From Isoetes taiwanensis (lineage: Eukaryota; Streptophyta; Lycopodiopsida; Isoetales; Isoetaceae): a stretch of DNA of 64,000 nt. The stretch is from positions 2,643,702 to 2,707,701 of the forward strand of contig JAJEKV010000054.1 in NCBI GenBank assembly GCA_021234155.1. The letters are read 5' to 3'. Under the pieces are notes generated by a model that did not search any database, had not been told where the DNA came from, and saw nothing but the letters and a program-made list of their open reading frames with translations. A program made the position numbers and the translations under genes. Of the stretch, positions 1-11,870 are shown in pieces. Position 1 is the first letter of the stretch. Every line of letters begins with the position of its first letter.

Positions 1-262
1 ATTTCCTTGCACCTTCCTTAACCTAAAATCAAGGGCCACGATTTCTCCGTGCTCGATCGACGGCCTGACAGGGGATGGGGTGCATGCCCCATCCATGCCC
101 CATGCATGCCCCCATCAAATCCAAGGGCCATTGTCGCGACACCTCAAAAAATCGACGGCCAGGAATAATCTCTACAAACTTTCACCCCCCCATAGGACCC
201 ATAATATAATTGTATATATATAATAGATATATATAAGTATATATATAAAAAAGTCCGGAAAT
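1..262 (+). repeat. End A module, type A2, cut by window start
   Basis: The block reads from a GCACCTTCCTTAA segment through clustered CATGC motifs (about 80-115) to an imperfect TA tract (about 208-262). The same block recurs at 20160-20390 (same orientation) and 37513-37720 (inverted). It is the TA-proximal end of a mobile unit that begins left of the window. No coding sequence is seen. Confidence 0.75.
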
Positions 263-1919
263 ACCACATCCCGGACTCTAAATACGGCGGTCCGTGACGA
301 ATTGGGACAAACAAGGGGCCAAAAAAGAACTAGCAAAGCGGCCAGTTGTTAGGCCATTATAGCCTGGAAGGGGCTGGCAGAGATGGCCTATAACAAGATG
401 TTTCTGCTTGCTTTTCCCTTTTTTCCCAGCAAATCCTTCGATGCGCTGTTTGCAAGAGTTTGGCAAGGGACAATGTAAGTAAAGGCTTTATTGATAAGTC
501 ACAAAATCTGTTACTTTTGGTTATCTACTGGCAAAAAAATGATCTTGGCCACAGTAGCATCCGCGCGGTTTAAGGACAAGCTTAGATTTATGCTATCTGC
601 TTGGGGCCATCTGCTTGGGTTAGGCTCTACCAACTGGATTGCAGAATAAGATTTAAGAAAGGGGAAACCAAAGGCTGTGCTGCATCAGAGGGACAGAAAA
701 CTCAAGAAAATGAGATGGTGTAAACATAAGCCGGAGCTTCACATCGCCTTTGCTATTACCAAGGACTACACAAATTCGACTCCTTTATCTTTGGCCAATG
801 TTTTTTGTAATGTGTCATATTGGGTTTTAATTGAACTTTGTGTTGTGTAATGTGACGTATCGCGCTTTCAAAAAAACACATATCATGTTCCATAATTTTT
901 GCAATGATGCAAAGATGCGTTCGACGTAAGGCAAGTTTGAGGTCGATGATGCTTCTTTTGAATGGTTCATTTTATATGTTTAGAATTGTCTATCTTGAGA
1001 TTCCTGAGGTTCTAAAATCTATGGAAATTGGATAAGGTATTGTGTACCCTTGTCTGTCCCCAAGAAACTGGGTTCGTTGGAATTATCAAACATGTTATTG
1101 GCTAATTAATATGGCATCATAGCCATTACCAAGTCGTTGTTCCATATTCGCTCGACCAAGCAAACAATTGTAAAAATCAAGACCAGACAACCACTTGCTC
1201 TATATTTTTTGCATCACTATATCCAATAAGCTAAGAAAGTGGATGGTTTACGTTCGTATAATCATAGGGAATGATAAGCAATCTAGCCATGAGAACATTG
1301 ACACATATCGAGATCATCTAGAATGCTTGCCTTATACACAAGTCGAGATCAATTTAATATACTTGCCTTACATCATAATTTGATCTTCAAATAATGGCAT
1401 TTTGTTTGTTCGTGGCAGAATCCTTGTTGGATTAGTGGAATAAAAATCACAAAGATAAAAGGAAAAAGATATGCAAATTAATGCCCTATTGTATATGAAT
1501 TATCAATATCCAAGTTTGAGAATGCAAACATAAAACCCCTCAATTTCAAACCAATAGATAAATCCACATGTTGGACAGTTGTAGTTTATGATAGGTTCAG
1601 TGGGATTTTAAAGTGCTTAACCTGCTCGGATTTCCCATGATCCCCTCAAGGGGAGGGTTCACCTCTTCTTATGTATCCAGAATTATACAGCAATCTTCAA
1701 CCAAATAGAGCATCACACTATTTATTCAACATATCCTGGTTTTTTTAGACTCTGTCATTATGGTTAAGGAGAATAAGAATTAAATTCCGGTAATGTCAAA
1801 AAACATGCTAGATGGAACATATTTCCATTACTACAACTTCTTTAAACTTAAAAATATGATCTTTTCCTTCTCTTTAATAAAAAAGAATTAGCAAAAATAT
1901 CAACGAATGAATAAATAAT
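263..1919. other. AT-rich stretch without recognised gene
   Basis: Only short unrelated open frames occur, such as 62 codons on the minus strand at 278-466. I recognise no domain, RNA gene or repeat. It lies downstream of the minus-strand hydrolase at 1923. Confidence 0.5.
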
Positions 1920-1922
1920 GCG

Positions 1923-2879
1923 TTACACTTTGAGGTGGACAGGGATCCTTAATCCATCATAACTTAATTGAACATCAAGGCCTTCTTTAGACTGAAGCCT
2001 GGCAAGCTGATCATTGATTTTGTCATGGTCCATGAGGTGCATCATTCCTGGAGAGAAATGACGGGGAAAATTAGCAATATTCTGGGATAGAAGTTGAAAA
2101 GAGCTTAGGAGTCACCATAGCAATAAGGAAAGGCGTCCGTTTTGGACGTATCTTCCGGACTTCTTCCAATGCCTGTATCCAAGGATCATCAGATCAACAA
2201 TGTTTCCTGCTGCCACACAAATATGCTTTTATACAGTTTACCTGCGGAAGAGCAAAGTGTGTTGCACTTGGCCTCTCAGGTCTAAGTGCATCCTGCATAT
2301 GAATCACAATTAGACTCCCAGTGGAGACCAATCTGGTTTCTCTAAGAATTGAGAAGTATACAACTAGGAAGGTTGTCTATTTCAAAACTTCATGATATCG
2401 TATGAAAGAGCAGAAGGATACGTGAGTTTGTAATGAACATGAAAATGCCACAAAACATGAACATACCAAGATCAGCAAATCACAGTTCTCCAGCAACAGA
2501 TATGTTTCTTCTGGGCTTTCACTTACATCACTGTGAATGTAAGAAATATGTAAACTAGGCTTTCAGACCATCTTGCAAGCTTAACCAGAAAAAAACATTA
2601 TTTACCTGATGTAGCAGACGTTTCCAATTCGGTAACCAAATGATAGATAGCCTGGACCATGCCATACGGGTAATGGAGTAATCTGCATAAAGCCTTCAGT
2701 TTTAGATATAGGTTTCAATTTTAAAATAACAATGTTTCTTCAAAAACCACTGTCTTGCCTGGAGGTCCTCAATACAGAAAGGTTCCTTATCAATGATGCT
2801 GAACTTCAATGTTGAGACAGCAGTTCCTTTCATTCACCATGCTTGTATCAACGATGTAATAATGTGTCGTGGATATTAC
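1923..2879 (-). pseudogene. metallo-beta-lactamase-fold hydrolase (PhnP/C777.06c-like), 3' part
   Basis: Six spliced exons on the minus strand match the C-terminal two thirds of a plant metallo-hydrolase family: 2879-2759, 2682-2606 (PLPVWHG), 2530-2467 (SDVSESPEETY), 2292-2242 (DALRPERPSATHF), 2172-2121 (EEVRKIRPKR) and 2047-1923 (GMMHLMDHDK ... SYDGLRIPV, then TAA). Exon phases join correctly. The family uses a metal site of HxHxDH type; a possible degenerate LTHGADC lies near 3210-3240. Odd points: one frameshift in the 2879-2759 exon (after DTSMVNE), a GC donor after 2759 (CAG|GCAAGA), and CT instead of GT at the donor after 2121. The first exons are not clearly found. This may be a decayed gene or a real gene with sequence errors. 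Confidence 0.75.
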
Positions 2880-4164
2880 CTGGAAACAAAACGATTATAT
2901 ATTGCTTTTCCAGTAACAAAGACTTTGGATTAACTACAATTTAGGATAACAAAAACGGACTTTGACTAGTCTAATGCAATCCAACCAGCCCCCACAAGCT
3001 CATCCGCAAAACCCAAATAACTTTATGTAGATTATGTTTCAATTGTAAGCTCAACAGGCGAAGTTCAAGAACATGTTATTCCAAATTAACATCTCAGATA
3101 AACTGAGTCAATGTGTCGGCAAACTATTTTGACTTCAATCTCAGCCCATTCGGGCCTGCGTAAGAAAGGGGATTTTCTCTATCTCATACAATCATAGCGG
3201 CCATAGTGCCTCCATCATACAATCCGCCCCGTGAGTGAGGCCTTAATGTAGTATATATCTTTTACAAATGGTCTGTTCTTACCTTGAATAGACTGCACAG
3301 ACGTTAAAAGCCTGGTAAAATCTTTTATGTTGCAGTATCCTTTATATGGCCCATGCTACCAGAAGCCTTATATCTCGGATTCTTTGTTGCCAGCTTAAGA
3401 CTTAATCCTGCCTTCTTCCTTCAAAGAAATATTACCATTAATCTCTTTGAGACATCTAAATAATTCACGATAGATAATGAAATATCTACCTCGTAATGTT
3501 TTGCGAGAAATTAATGCTTGGAAGACATCCTAAAGGGCAACGATCCCATGCAAGCCAGCCACTCTGGAAATCCGATCAGAGCATAAGGTTCTTCTGAACC
3601 TAATCCGATTTTAGCAGCTCATACAACCTGGGATTTCGCAGTACTATCTGTACCTTTCCTTGCTATAATCCATAAGCAGTAATATTATCTTAAGAGATTG
3701 ATCAGCCAGACTAACAGAGCTTAACATGAAGATAGAAACCGAACAAATGTTTGATTCTACCTTAGAGTTCTTGTGCTGAAATGGAAGCCGAGAAAAAAGC
3801 AATATTCTGGCTATTATTGAAGAATAAATCTTGAATCTGACTGCAACCAAGGTTTTCAGAGCCACAAGATCAATCTTGGTCTTTCAGCATCTTAGTCGGT
3901 CCATTCTTCACGATTTAGAATGCAACAATCATGGGATAAAGCAGAAGCAGGGGCACCACTTTCGGAAGAAGAGGCACCAAAAAAAATCGTCTTGTTTTAA
4001 GCCCGGGGAAGCAAGGGGAGGGGTAGAAGGCTGAGGATCGGGAAACGGGGTGGTATAAGGAGGGAAAAAACCAAAGGAAAGATCTCGAAGCGCCATAGCC
4101 AGCCGCCGAACTTCGTCGCAGCTCACGTACAACACACGAAGAAGAGGATACTCTTCTTCTGTAA
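2880..4164 (-). other. probable 5' part of the hydrolase unit, not resolved
   Basis: This stretch lies between the hydrolase exons and End A at 4165, where exons 1-2 and the promoter should be. Possible remnants are a LTHGADC-like reading near 3210-3240 and an open minus frame at 3915-4184, but neither is firm. The overlapping open frames at 3831-4184 on both strands have no recognised domain. Confidence 0.35.
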
Positions 4165-4590
<426 letters not shown>

Positions 4591-4639
4591 AGTTTTTGTA
4601 CTATCAGTGGGTTTATCAATCAGGGCTGATGAACATCGA

Positions 4640-5515
4640 GGAATAAAGTTCGAGATTAAGCAGACCAGTGCGTAAAGTTCATTATGCATTTAGTCTAAAG
4701 ACGCAAACATTTAAGCTCAATTCCTCGCATAATAGCCATTCAATGAAGGTCACCATTGTTTATTAATACCTCTTGGTGAATAGTCGAGTGAAATTTGAAT
4801 CAAACTCAAAGAGTCGCTTTTGATTTATTTAGCATGACATAAAAATTGCCTAAAAGATGAATGTCTATGAGTGTCAAGAATTAAATTTGAAGAACTTATA
4901 GTGGAAGTTGCATCGGTTAACATTACCATATATTTTGATACAACTTTGTAGTATTTCTCGTATCATGTAGTCATAGGACTTCTAGCAGTCAGAAGTTCAC
5001 CATTGTATATTAGAACTTCTTCATCCACATAATAAGAATGATTCAATTTCGTGGGCAGTCGCATGTTGAAAGTTTGTTTTTCAGTTCATGATGGTTCTCC
5101 TTTTGGAAACTTAAGAGTTACTGGAATTGATAATTCTCTTACACTCCACATTATCATTTGAGACATTGTCGAATAAGACCATGTTTAGTGTATCTCCATC
5201 AAAATCCTTGCCAAATGGGGGATTACACTAAGGGGTTTATTGATATTGTCTTTCCTTCATGAATCGTAACTTTAGATGCAATCAAAGAATGTTTGTCAAT
5301 CGAAGAAAGCTAAAATTTAGTTCGCGGAGAGAATCGATTTCTGCGGACTGAAAGAAATTGTCTCGAAACACTTATAATCTAATAGCATGCTATAATGTAT
5401 TTCTCGAACATTAGTTAGTGTGTCAAGTCAACTGTTCATTTGTGATAGAAATAATGTGAAGTGAGAGTTGGAAACATATGCCATTATGAATAGGTCTCTA
5501 TATTGCAAAACTCAC
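4640..5515. other. no recognised gene
   Basis: AT-rich sequence between End B and the endo-beta-mannosidase exons. The expected downstream mannosidase exons (after KHGIL) were not found, so the captured piece seems to stop at 5516. Confidence 0.4.
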
Positions 5516-6598
5516 CAGAATTCCATGCTTTTCACAAGCTTCATAAAATGCGTTGCCCTCTGCTAAAGCCCCACCCCAAACACGAACCATATTGAAGTTC
5601 ATTTAGGCATGAAATCTGATATCCGTTTCATATCGATCTTCTGACAGTTGAAGCAGACCATCAGAGACTATCCAATTGCCCCCACGAATAAAAATTGGTT
5701 GTCCATTGACTTGCAACATCCTAACATACCAATGAGTTAGTAACATAACCCCGGTGCAAGCTTAAAATTACTTACGTTATGAAACCCTTAAACACATCAT
5801 GTTTGTTGTAGACAAGATAACAAATTCTTGTGGTGCTTGAGCCCGGTTGGATGGTTAAGAGAACTCCTGTCAAGTTGTTTCGGCTTTAAGCCGGTTGTAT
5901 AATTCTGAATACTGAATTTTATTCCTTGTGTTTACCTTGTGGCTGCAAATTGAAGCTGTCTGTTATTGCAAACTCGTCAATTGTATCAAGTGGTATCAGA
6001 GCCATTCCTTGTTGCTAGATATGTAGATGTGCACATTTATTTATAAAGCATGCATGATGAGACAATGCTCAGCATAAAACAATTCACATATAACTGATTG
6101 AAGGGAAGAAAAGACACCTGCCACCCGTAAAAGTGTCCACAAAGGTGTCAATTTTGTGGAAACCAAAATGTATGCTCTGGCTATCCAACTCCTTCACATT
6201 ATTGATTGCAACACTAATCTCGACATTATACGGTGGATGCTCACCAAGTCCATTTGGCCACCAGAGGCGAGGCTTATAAAAAAAAAGCTGCAGAAAAGGT
6301 AGAGAGGTAGAGCCAAGCTAACTATTTAAAAATCATATTCAAAATCACAGTAGAGATAAATCACAACTTAGAGGAAGACATGTATAAAGAATTGCGCTGG
6401 ATCCTGCAACCTCCAAAGAATCTGACACAACATGATCCACCACACATAAACCTTCAAACTCATTTGCGACCTGCACATTAACCGTGCATTTGAGAGCCTC
6501 TTGACTTTTGTTTATGAGTCCGTAGATATGTGAAGATATGCTCTATCAAAGTTGTCATAGAATGTCGCCACCAAATGAGGATCAGCAATCACGATTTC
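5516..6598 (-). pseudogene. EBM: mannosylglycoprotein endo-beta-mannosidase fragment (GH2), three exons
   Basis: Three minus-strand exons match the middle of plant endo-beta-mannosidase, a glycoside hydrolase family 2 enzyme that cleaves Man-beta-GlcNAc in N-glycan breakdown. Exon 6598 to about 6375 reads ADPHLVATFYDNFDRAYLH and ANEFEGLCVVDHVV. Exon about 6280-6118 reads FFYKPRLWWPNGLGEHPPYN to GFHKIDTFVDTFTGG. Exon 5720-5516 reads [20 protein letters not shown] to MVRVWGGALAEG. The splice sites at 6118/5720 join in phase to give GGR. Damage: a one-base loss after AYLHIST shifts frame, and a stop replaces Asp in FHADMNFN. N-terminal exons and the catalytic C-terminal part are absent, so this is a fragment, not an enzyme gene. 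Confidence 0.88.
5825..6003 (+). mobile_element. LTR remnant with tRNA-Met primer-binding site
   Basis: TGGTATCAGAGCC at 5991-6003 is the usual plant primer-binding site complementary to initiator tRNA-Met. It is preceded by about 160 bp resembling a short LTR (TGTCAAGTTGTTTCGG ... AACTCGTCA). It lies inside the intron between two endo-beta-mannosidase exons. No gag-pol follows, so it is a TRIM-like or truncated copy. Confidence 0.6.
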
Positions 6599-6639
6599 CT
6601 GTCATAAAAATAGACGTAACAACTAAATACAGAAAAAAT

Positions 6640-7610
6640 GCACGTTGGGAATACTGGCAAGGAGCTAAAATTGGTTACATCTTGTGTTAACTGCTTTAAA
6701 ATGATTATTTCTGTTCTTTCAAGATAAAATAGTTTTAAGGTACAAAATAAATTAAACGGGGGAAAAACTCTGTATCACTGTGCCTAATACCATATGACTA
6801 TATATTAAAGCAGGCCCACTGATCAATAATAAGATAAAATATAAGGGTTGAAAAAAAAGAGTCTTTGTTGTAGATAATAGAAGACGTGAAGCCTGTGCTA
6901 ACATAAGTAGCAAATTAAACCATAAAACTGTCAGCCAATATGTTGGATCTTACTTAGTCTGAACCAAATCCAGCCACGCAAATTCTCCCTCAAATCATAC
7001 TTCATATTGACGCGTAGATATTTGTTCTTGAAATTCAGCAGATTCATGTTGAACCTCACATGCAAACAAGATAAATAGAATGCCACAACCTTTCTTGAAT
7101 CTTTGTAATTGAAAATATCCCAAGCATTCGCATCATCTCTTCTCCTTCTCACACACACCACCTGCAGGGCGACATGCTCCCCCTTGAGCATAAAGCACGT
7201 TGAGATTGTAGGCATTGTAGTGTAGCACGGTGGAAGAAAGATATAGAGGAAAACACTGCACTCCCAAGAACCAAGATAAAACAATAATTTTCAAAAACAT
7301 ATGCAAGAACACAATATTTGTTTGCCAGGCAGCTCATGTTTTAGGCATATTAAAAAATGAATGCCGCTTATGAGTAGAGTATCATGGGACCTTATAGCCC
7401 CCGTATTATTGCACTGGAATTCTTGGCATTGCTAGAAATGAACCAAATATGAGCATAAGATTTTTTAAGCTTTTGCAAAACACTTAAACCACTAGATTAA
7501 CTAGAAAGGAGCAAGATAAAATAAAAAAAGAAAAAAGAAAAAGTATGATAAGATCTTGACATTTTGAAACGAAAATTTGAAGCGAGTAACAGAAAGAACA
7601 GTAACCGCCC
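6640..7610. other. spacer between mannosidase and GOGAT pieces
   Basis: No domain recognised. A 117-codon minus frame at 6931-7284 has basic and hydrophobic stretches but matches nothing I know. It may be intron or filler DNA of the capture unit. Confidence 0.35.
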
Positions 7611-7616
7611 AAAGAA

Positions 7617-8013
7617 CAGTTTTTGCTTCCTTGTGTCCATAATCAACTTTGAATACCTTTGGCCACTGGAATAAACAAATGAGCAAAACTTTAATATGAC
7701 ATATTCGCTACGATTTTCCTTTCCATGTCAAAGACTGCTGTGGTTACATACCTGCGGCCATGGGTTTCCCGGTGCCCTTGACTGAGGAAGAAGCTCTAAG
7801 TTTACCAAGCTTTTGCAACCATACCTTAAAGAAGTTCCAATGCAATCTATCCCAGTATCACCTCCACCGATCACTATCACTCTTTTACCTTCGGCAGATA
7901 TATGATGGCCATCCTCCAAGTTACTGTCTAACAAACTTTTAGTATTTGCATGAAGAAAGTCCATGGCAAAGTAAATTCCACCGAGATCCCAAAGGTCTCT
8001 TGGTTTCGTTGCA
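7617..8013 (-). pseudogene. GLT1: NADH-dependent glutamate synthase fragment (NAD(P)H-binding domain), two exons
   Basis: Exon 8013-7752 encodes [32 protein letters not shown] and the dinucleotide-binding [17 protein letters not shown], ending NPWPQ with donor CAG|GTATGT. Exon 7665 onward reads WPKVFKVDYGHKEAK and then loses similarity. These match the C-terminal beta-subunit-like domain of plastid NADH-GOGAT, which makes glutamate from glutamine and 2-oxoglutarate. Small gaps occur in the loop after PRDL and after ELLPQ. The parent protein exceeds 2000 residues, so only about 100 residues are present. It lies between the mannosidase piece and an unknown gene on the same strand. Confidence 0.9.
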
Positions 8014-8639
8014 CTACAAGCAAGCAATAGAGAAAGACTTTTCAAGAATCTTCACCACTAATGAGACCACCTCATGCGGAACTTTGTCAGGACCAGCCTC
8101 ACTCGATGCAAGATGACCCCTCATAAATCAAGTATGATAAACTCGTCTATACAAAGGATGCAGATTGTTGCTTATCATTACAACTAACATGAGGAACGGA
8201 TGTCCAAACTAAAACATATGAAAATGACATGACAAATTACCTAATAATCTGTTGGTTCAAACAAATAGCCAAGGAGAGACACACAATCAAACAAATTAAT
8301 GACATAACTAGCTCTACACGACCATGGCACAATTCCACTAGGTTCCACTAGGTTGTGTACCCAAACCTCCCAGGTTCCATTTTAAACTAGAGATCAAATA
8401 CAAAAATTAATATTGTGCGTGCTTCCCTGGAATTCCCTGTTGCTCTTATTGCATTTGCTACTATAAAAGCAATAAGGTAGGCCTTCCTCAGTATGCTATC
8501 ACGTCCACAAAAATAGCACTCATGCCTTCCCCCGCTACTCTTACAAATCTTGTTGGTGAAGATTCTCACTTAAGCAAAATAGACATGAAACTTGCAAAAC
8601 CTGTATTTCATTTTAAAGGAGGATTCAAATTATCTGAAA

Positions 8640-9217
8640 GCGAAGCAGTTTGGACAGCATGAGCAAATCTGGCAAGATCCTCTAGGGACATGACTGCTTA
8701 AAACCTGGACATTCCGCAACTATACGGCTCTGCCCTGCAAAAATCGACCAAGCAGACAAAGTTAATGCACAAGAAGACCCTAGCAGATCAAATGATGGTT
8801 CAACAAACAATTACCTGGCAGTCAAAAGAGCACCTATAACCTGTAAAACAGCCATCATAAACCCGAAACCAGCAAAACAACCCACTAGCATCTTAGCCGA
8901 TTTACTGCCACGTTCAACAATGGCTTCTAGCTTGATGATTTGCAAGGAATAAAATTTACAACCCAATGGATGAGATTCAAGCCACACAGTTTGAGAATCT
9001 GCAACTATTACATGCAAAGACCATAATTGCTTCAACTGGTCAAAAAGCAAACAGAAGCAATAAAAGAAATTGCTAACCGACCGATTAGGCCTGTATCACT
9101 AAAGCCTGACTTCACAATTTCTCCACGATCATTTCTAGAATGCCCTAAATTTAAAGGAAGACCTACAGGAGCTTTTGCTTCATCTGTGGTAAGAAGCAAA
9201 GAAGCCTGAAATATCAA
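8640..9217 (-). other. possible exons of an unknown membrane protein
   Basis: Two overlapping minus frames may be one exon broken by a base lost in a T run near 9045. The upstream frame (9217-9040) reads LLLTTDEAKAPVGLPLN. The downstream frame (to 8811) ends with a hydrophobic segment, GCFAGFGFMMAVLQVIGALL, that could span a membrane. A CAG acceptor-like site precedes 9206. I do not recognise the family. It may belong with the signal-peptide exon at 10015. Confidence 0.35.
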
Positions 9218-9615
9218 AGAAAGTGATAGCCATGCTAAGCTTTTTCAATAAGGCCCGTTAATCAAAGCTTAGAGAATCAGAGGAAAATGGAGTAAACCAC
9301 CTGAAGGGCCTCCAGTCTATTCCTGAGAAGCGAATGCCAGAAGTTCAGCCTATACTTGAGTACAATGACGTTATGTTACGATGCTCCAAAAATGCTTGAT
9401 CATCGAAAACAGAGGATTAAAGGCCATTTCGAAATAATTTATTCTCCAATACAGCAATAACTGCAAGAAAGATTGCAACGACCCTTTTTGCCAGAATAGA
9501 GGTTAATGATAGTTTGAAGTAGAAATTATGGGCATGCCACAGACCTTTCGTTGCTCTACAGAAAAATAGGGCGGCAACCAAATTTTATGGCGCCGATCTA
9601 GCATTTTCGCCACAC

Positions 9616-10015
9616 CTAAGAAGCATATAATGGAAGAACGGCATCTGTTCTTACATCCTCTTCTACCACAATGCAGAACGCAAGCTCGGTTCTAGCGCCT
9701 GAGAGCCGGAATGGTGCATTGACATTTATTATACCTGCAAATAGAAAGTCTGAGATTCTTAACATGTTCTGCCATAGCTTTTCTGTAAAAAGATTAAACA
9801 ATGGTTACCATATTTTTACTTTCAAAGAAGAGGCCTGCGCGAATCCGATCATATGGTAGCAAGGACCATTTGTGCAAATTAGAGCTACATCTAAGCTACA
9901 TCTAAAGTAATCATGGAATGCAAAGGAAAATACCTGCCACAAGCTCCGAGCCATCGTAACGCAGCGACCAGAGCAAAACAAAAAGAAACGACAAGGAAAG
10001 CATGCTAGAAAACAT
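9616..10015 (-). other. unknown secreted/membrane protein, first exons
   Basis: Exon 10015-9934 starts at an ATG and encodes a signal-like segment (MFSSMLSLSFLFVLLWSL) followed by RYDGSELVA. It splices in phase (GCAG|GTATTT ... TTTGCAG|GT) to 9734-9616, which reads GIINVNAPFRLSG, ARTELAFCIVVEEDV and LPLYAS, then TAG. The phase agreement and signal-like start argue for real coding sequence. The TAG may be an end or may be part of a TTAG|GTG donor. Family not recognised. A longer frame from 10083 is in another frame and would not splice in phase. Confidence 0.45.
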
Positions 10016-10149
10016 ATATTTGTAGATAGAGGTGATAGGGCGCCGGAACTGGCTATGTCGTCCGTGATCAGAATGCGAAGCATTCAATCGAGGTGGGCCG
10101 CCGAAAAAGTGGGAAAAAGAAATGATAAGAATTTTTCTTTTGTTGCCAC

Positions 10150-10445
10150 GACACTAGATATTTGTCCACCTCACTTGGTCTATCATATAGGCCTATTGAA
10201 TATACGTATGCTAGTAGGTAACCCCGCCTAAATTAATGCCACTTGATACATAAAATTTAATGCCCAATGGCCCCAAAATTCAATGTCGAAATGACAACCT
10301 TAAACTAATTAAAAACACATCAACGTGGCGCCATTTTAGGGGGTGCTTGGGTGGATTAACGTGGCTCCACCAGGGCCGTCAGATCTCAGATCTGGATGGC
10401 CTATATGGCGACACCTCGGCGTCTATGTATAAGGGGGCAGCTTAT
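10150..10445 (+). repeat. End A module, diverged A2-like
   Basis: Contains GTTGCCACGACAC, GTGGCGCCATTTT, GCGACACCTCGG and AATTGTATATATATAACAG, comparable to the ends of 1-262 and 20160-20390. It lacks the full CATGC cluster. It sits against the 5' side of the minus-strand unknown gene and ends in a TA-rich tract. Confidence 0.55.
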
Positions 10446-10545
10446 ATAATTGTATATATATAACAGATATATACTTATATATATATATATATAATTATAT
10501 ATATATATATATAAGTATATATAAGTATATCATAACATATATATG
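10446..10545. repeat. imperfect TA tract
   Basis: TA-rich run with scattered substitutions (AACAGATATATAC, ATATAAGTATAT). It joins the capture unit on the left to a tRNA-like/array unit on the right. Confidence 0.9.
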
Positions 10546-10567
10546 TTCTTATGTTTGTCCTCCTGAA

Positions 10568-10803
10568 TCCGGCCGTTGATCCGAGATCCTACGGCTCACG
10601 TGGCTTTGGGACGTATCCTACGGCCCAGGTGGCTTGGGAGTTTGTGACCGATTATATGTAAGCAATCCTACGGTCCAGGTTGATCTGATCCTGACCGTTG
10701 GTCCGAGATCCTACGGCTCACGTTGCTTTAGATATATCCTACATGATCCTACGGTCCAGATTGATCATAATCCTTGGTCCAAGATCCTACGGCTCACATT
10801 GCA
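10568..10803 (+). repeat. six dispersed GATCCTACGG motifs
   Basis: The motif (GATCC or TATCC)TACGG followed by CTCACGT or CCAGGT recurs about every 30-50 bp (near 10584, 10615, 10664, 10708, 10746, 10784). Two copies include ACGT cores (CTCACGTGGC, CTCACGTTGC). It is part of the TA-bounded unit 10546-11820. Confidence 0.7.
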
Positions 10804-10864
10804 TGCTCGGGCCTTGGTATTCTCAACAAATCTTAAGGAAAGGCTTTTAAAATTTTTTATGTTA

Positions 10865-10930
10865 TTGGGGGGATTCGAACCCTGGTCATTAACCCCCCAA
10901 CCCCCCATTCTAACCACTAGACCAGGCATT
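10865..10930 (-). repeat. tRNA-derived segment (SINE-like A and B boxes)
   Basis: On the minus strand an A box TGGTCTAGTGG (10924-10914) is followed by a B box GGGTTCGAATCC (10882-10871). This is the internal pol III promoter arrangement of a tRNA or tRNA-derived SINE. No full cloverleaf is evident, so it is not called a tRNA gene. Confidence 0.65.
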
Positions 10931-10979
10931 AATTGTATAAATAATTTATGTTTCAATTATACTTAAAGGTGATGTTCTG

Positions 10980-11760
10980 ATTAAGATAAAATAGTTTATA
11001 TAACATTCTAGATAATTCAAGAAAGTTCTAGAAAGTTCTGGAGGCTCTAGAAAGTTCTAAAATCTTCTAGAATGTTCTAGAAAGTTCTAGAATTCTAAAA
11101 TGTTTTGGAATATAAGAGAATCTAGGGAGAATCTAAGAGAATTCTTCCAGAAAGTCCCAAATTGTTCTAATAAGTTCTAGAATGTAAGGGAATCTTTGGG
11201 AATGTAAGGAAATAGGGAAATACTTCCAGAAAGTTCTGGGATGTTTTGAAAGTTTTAGAATGTTCCAGAAAGTTCTAAAATGTTTTAGAAATTTGTAGAA
11301 TGTAAGGGAATCCAGGAGAATTAAAGGAAATCTAAGGAAATCTCATAAATTATAAGAGAATCTAAGAAGATATTTACAAGTCTAAAGGAATCTCTTAAAA
11401 TCTAGTTGAATCTAGGGGAATCTTCATAATATCTAAGGGAATCTAAAAAGATCTTGATGAAATCTTAGAGTTTTTTTAAGATTTTGCAAAGAGCCACAAT
11501 AGAATATTCTAAAATGTTTCATAATAAATGTATACAATATAAATCTTGAAAAAAAAAAGTTCTAGATGCTCAGGGTAAGCGCCTAAGTCTAAAAATAGAA
11601 AGTGTTTTAGACATGTTGCACAGATCCAAGATAGATTATTTTGGAAGGTTTTAAATGCTCATGGGTAAGCACCTCAATCAAAATAGAAAATTCTAAAAGA
11701 ATCTAAGGGAATCTTCATGAATGCTAAATATAGTACATAGAATGTTGAAGAATATAAAGG
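10980..11760 (+). repeat. TTCTAGAA/GAATCT phased array
   Basis: The first half is dominated by GTTCTAGAAAGTTCTAGAA-type repeats, the second by GAATCTAAGG-type repeats, mostly spaced 10-12 bp. Perfect GAANNTTC or TTCNNGAA pentamer pairs occur repeatedly, formally like heat-shock elements. No coding sequence. Confidence 0.85.
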
Positions 11761-11870
11761 AATGCTAAAATTGGAACTTGCACTGTTGGAACATGCACCG
11801 TAGGACGTGTTAAATTTCTTGTATATATATATATATAAGTATATATAATATATATAAACGTATATCACAT
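11761..11870. repeat. End B variant (B2) plus TA tract
   Basis: AACATGCACCGTAGGACGTG then TTAAATTTCTTG runs directly into TA repeats at 11821. The same end, with AAAAACTTG, precedes the TA tract at 57460. Confidence 0.75.

Noticed and set aside
4621-4665. CTGATGA near 4625 as a possible hammerhead ribozyme core
   Set aside because: No GAAA core block or matching stems follow. I also saw no CTGATGA/GAAA pair at the ends of the RT element.
9027-9209. Plus-strand 60-codon frame
   Set aside because: Opposite-strand shadow of the possible minus-strand exon at 9217-8811.
10865-10930. Functional tRNA gene (also at 20722-20790, 56703-56771)
   Set aside because: A and B boxes are present, but no cloverleaf stems or anticodon arm can be drawn; better explained as tRNA-derived repeats.
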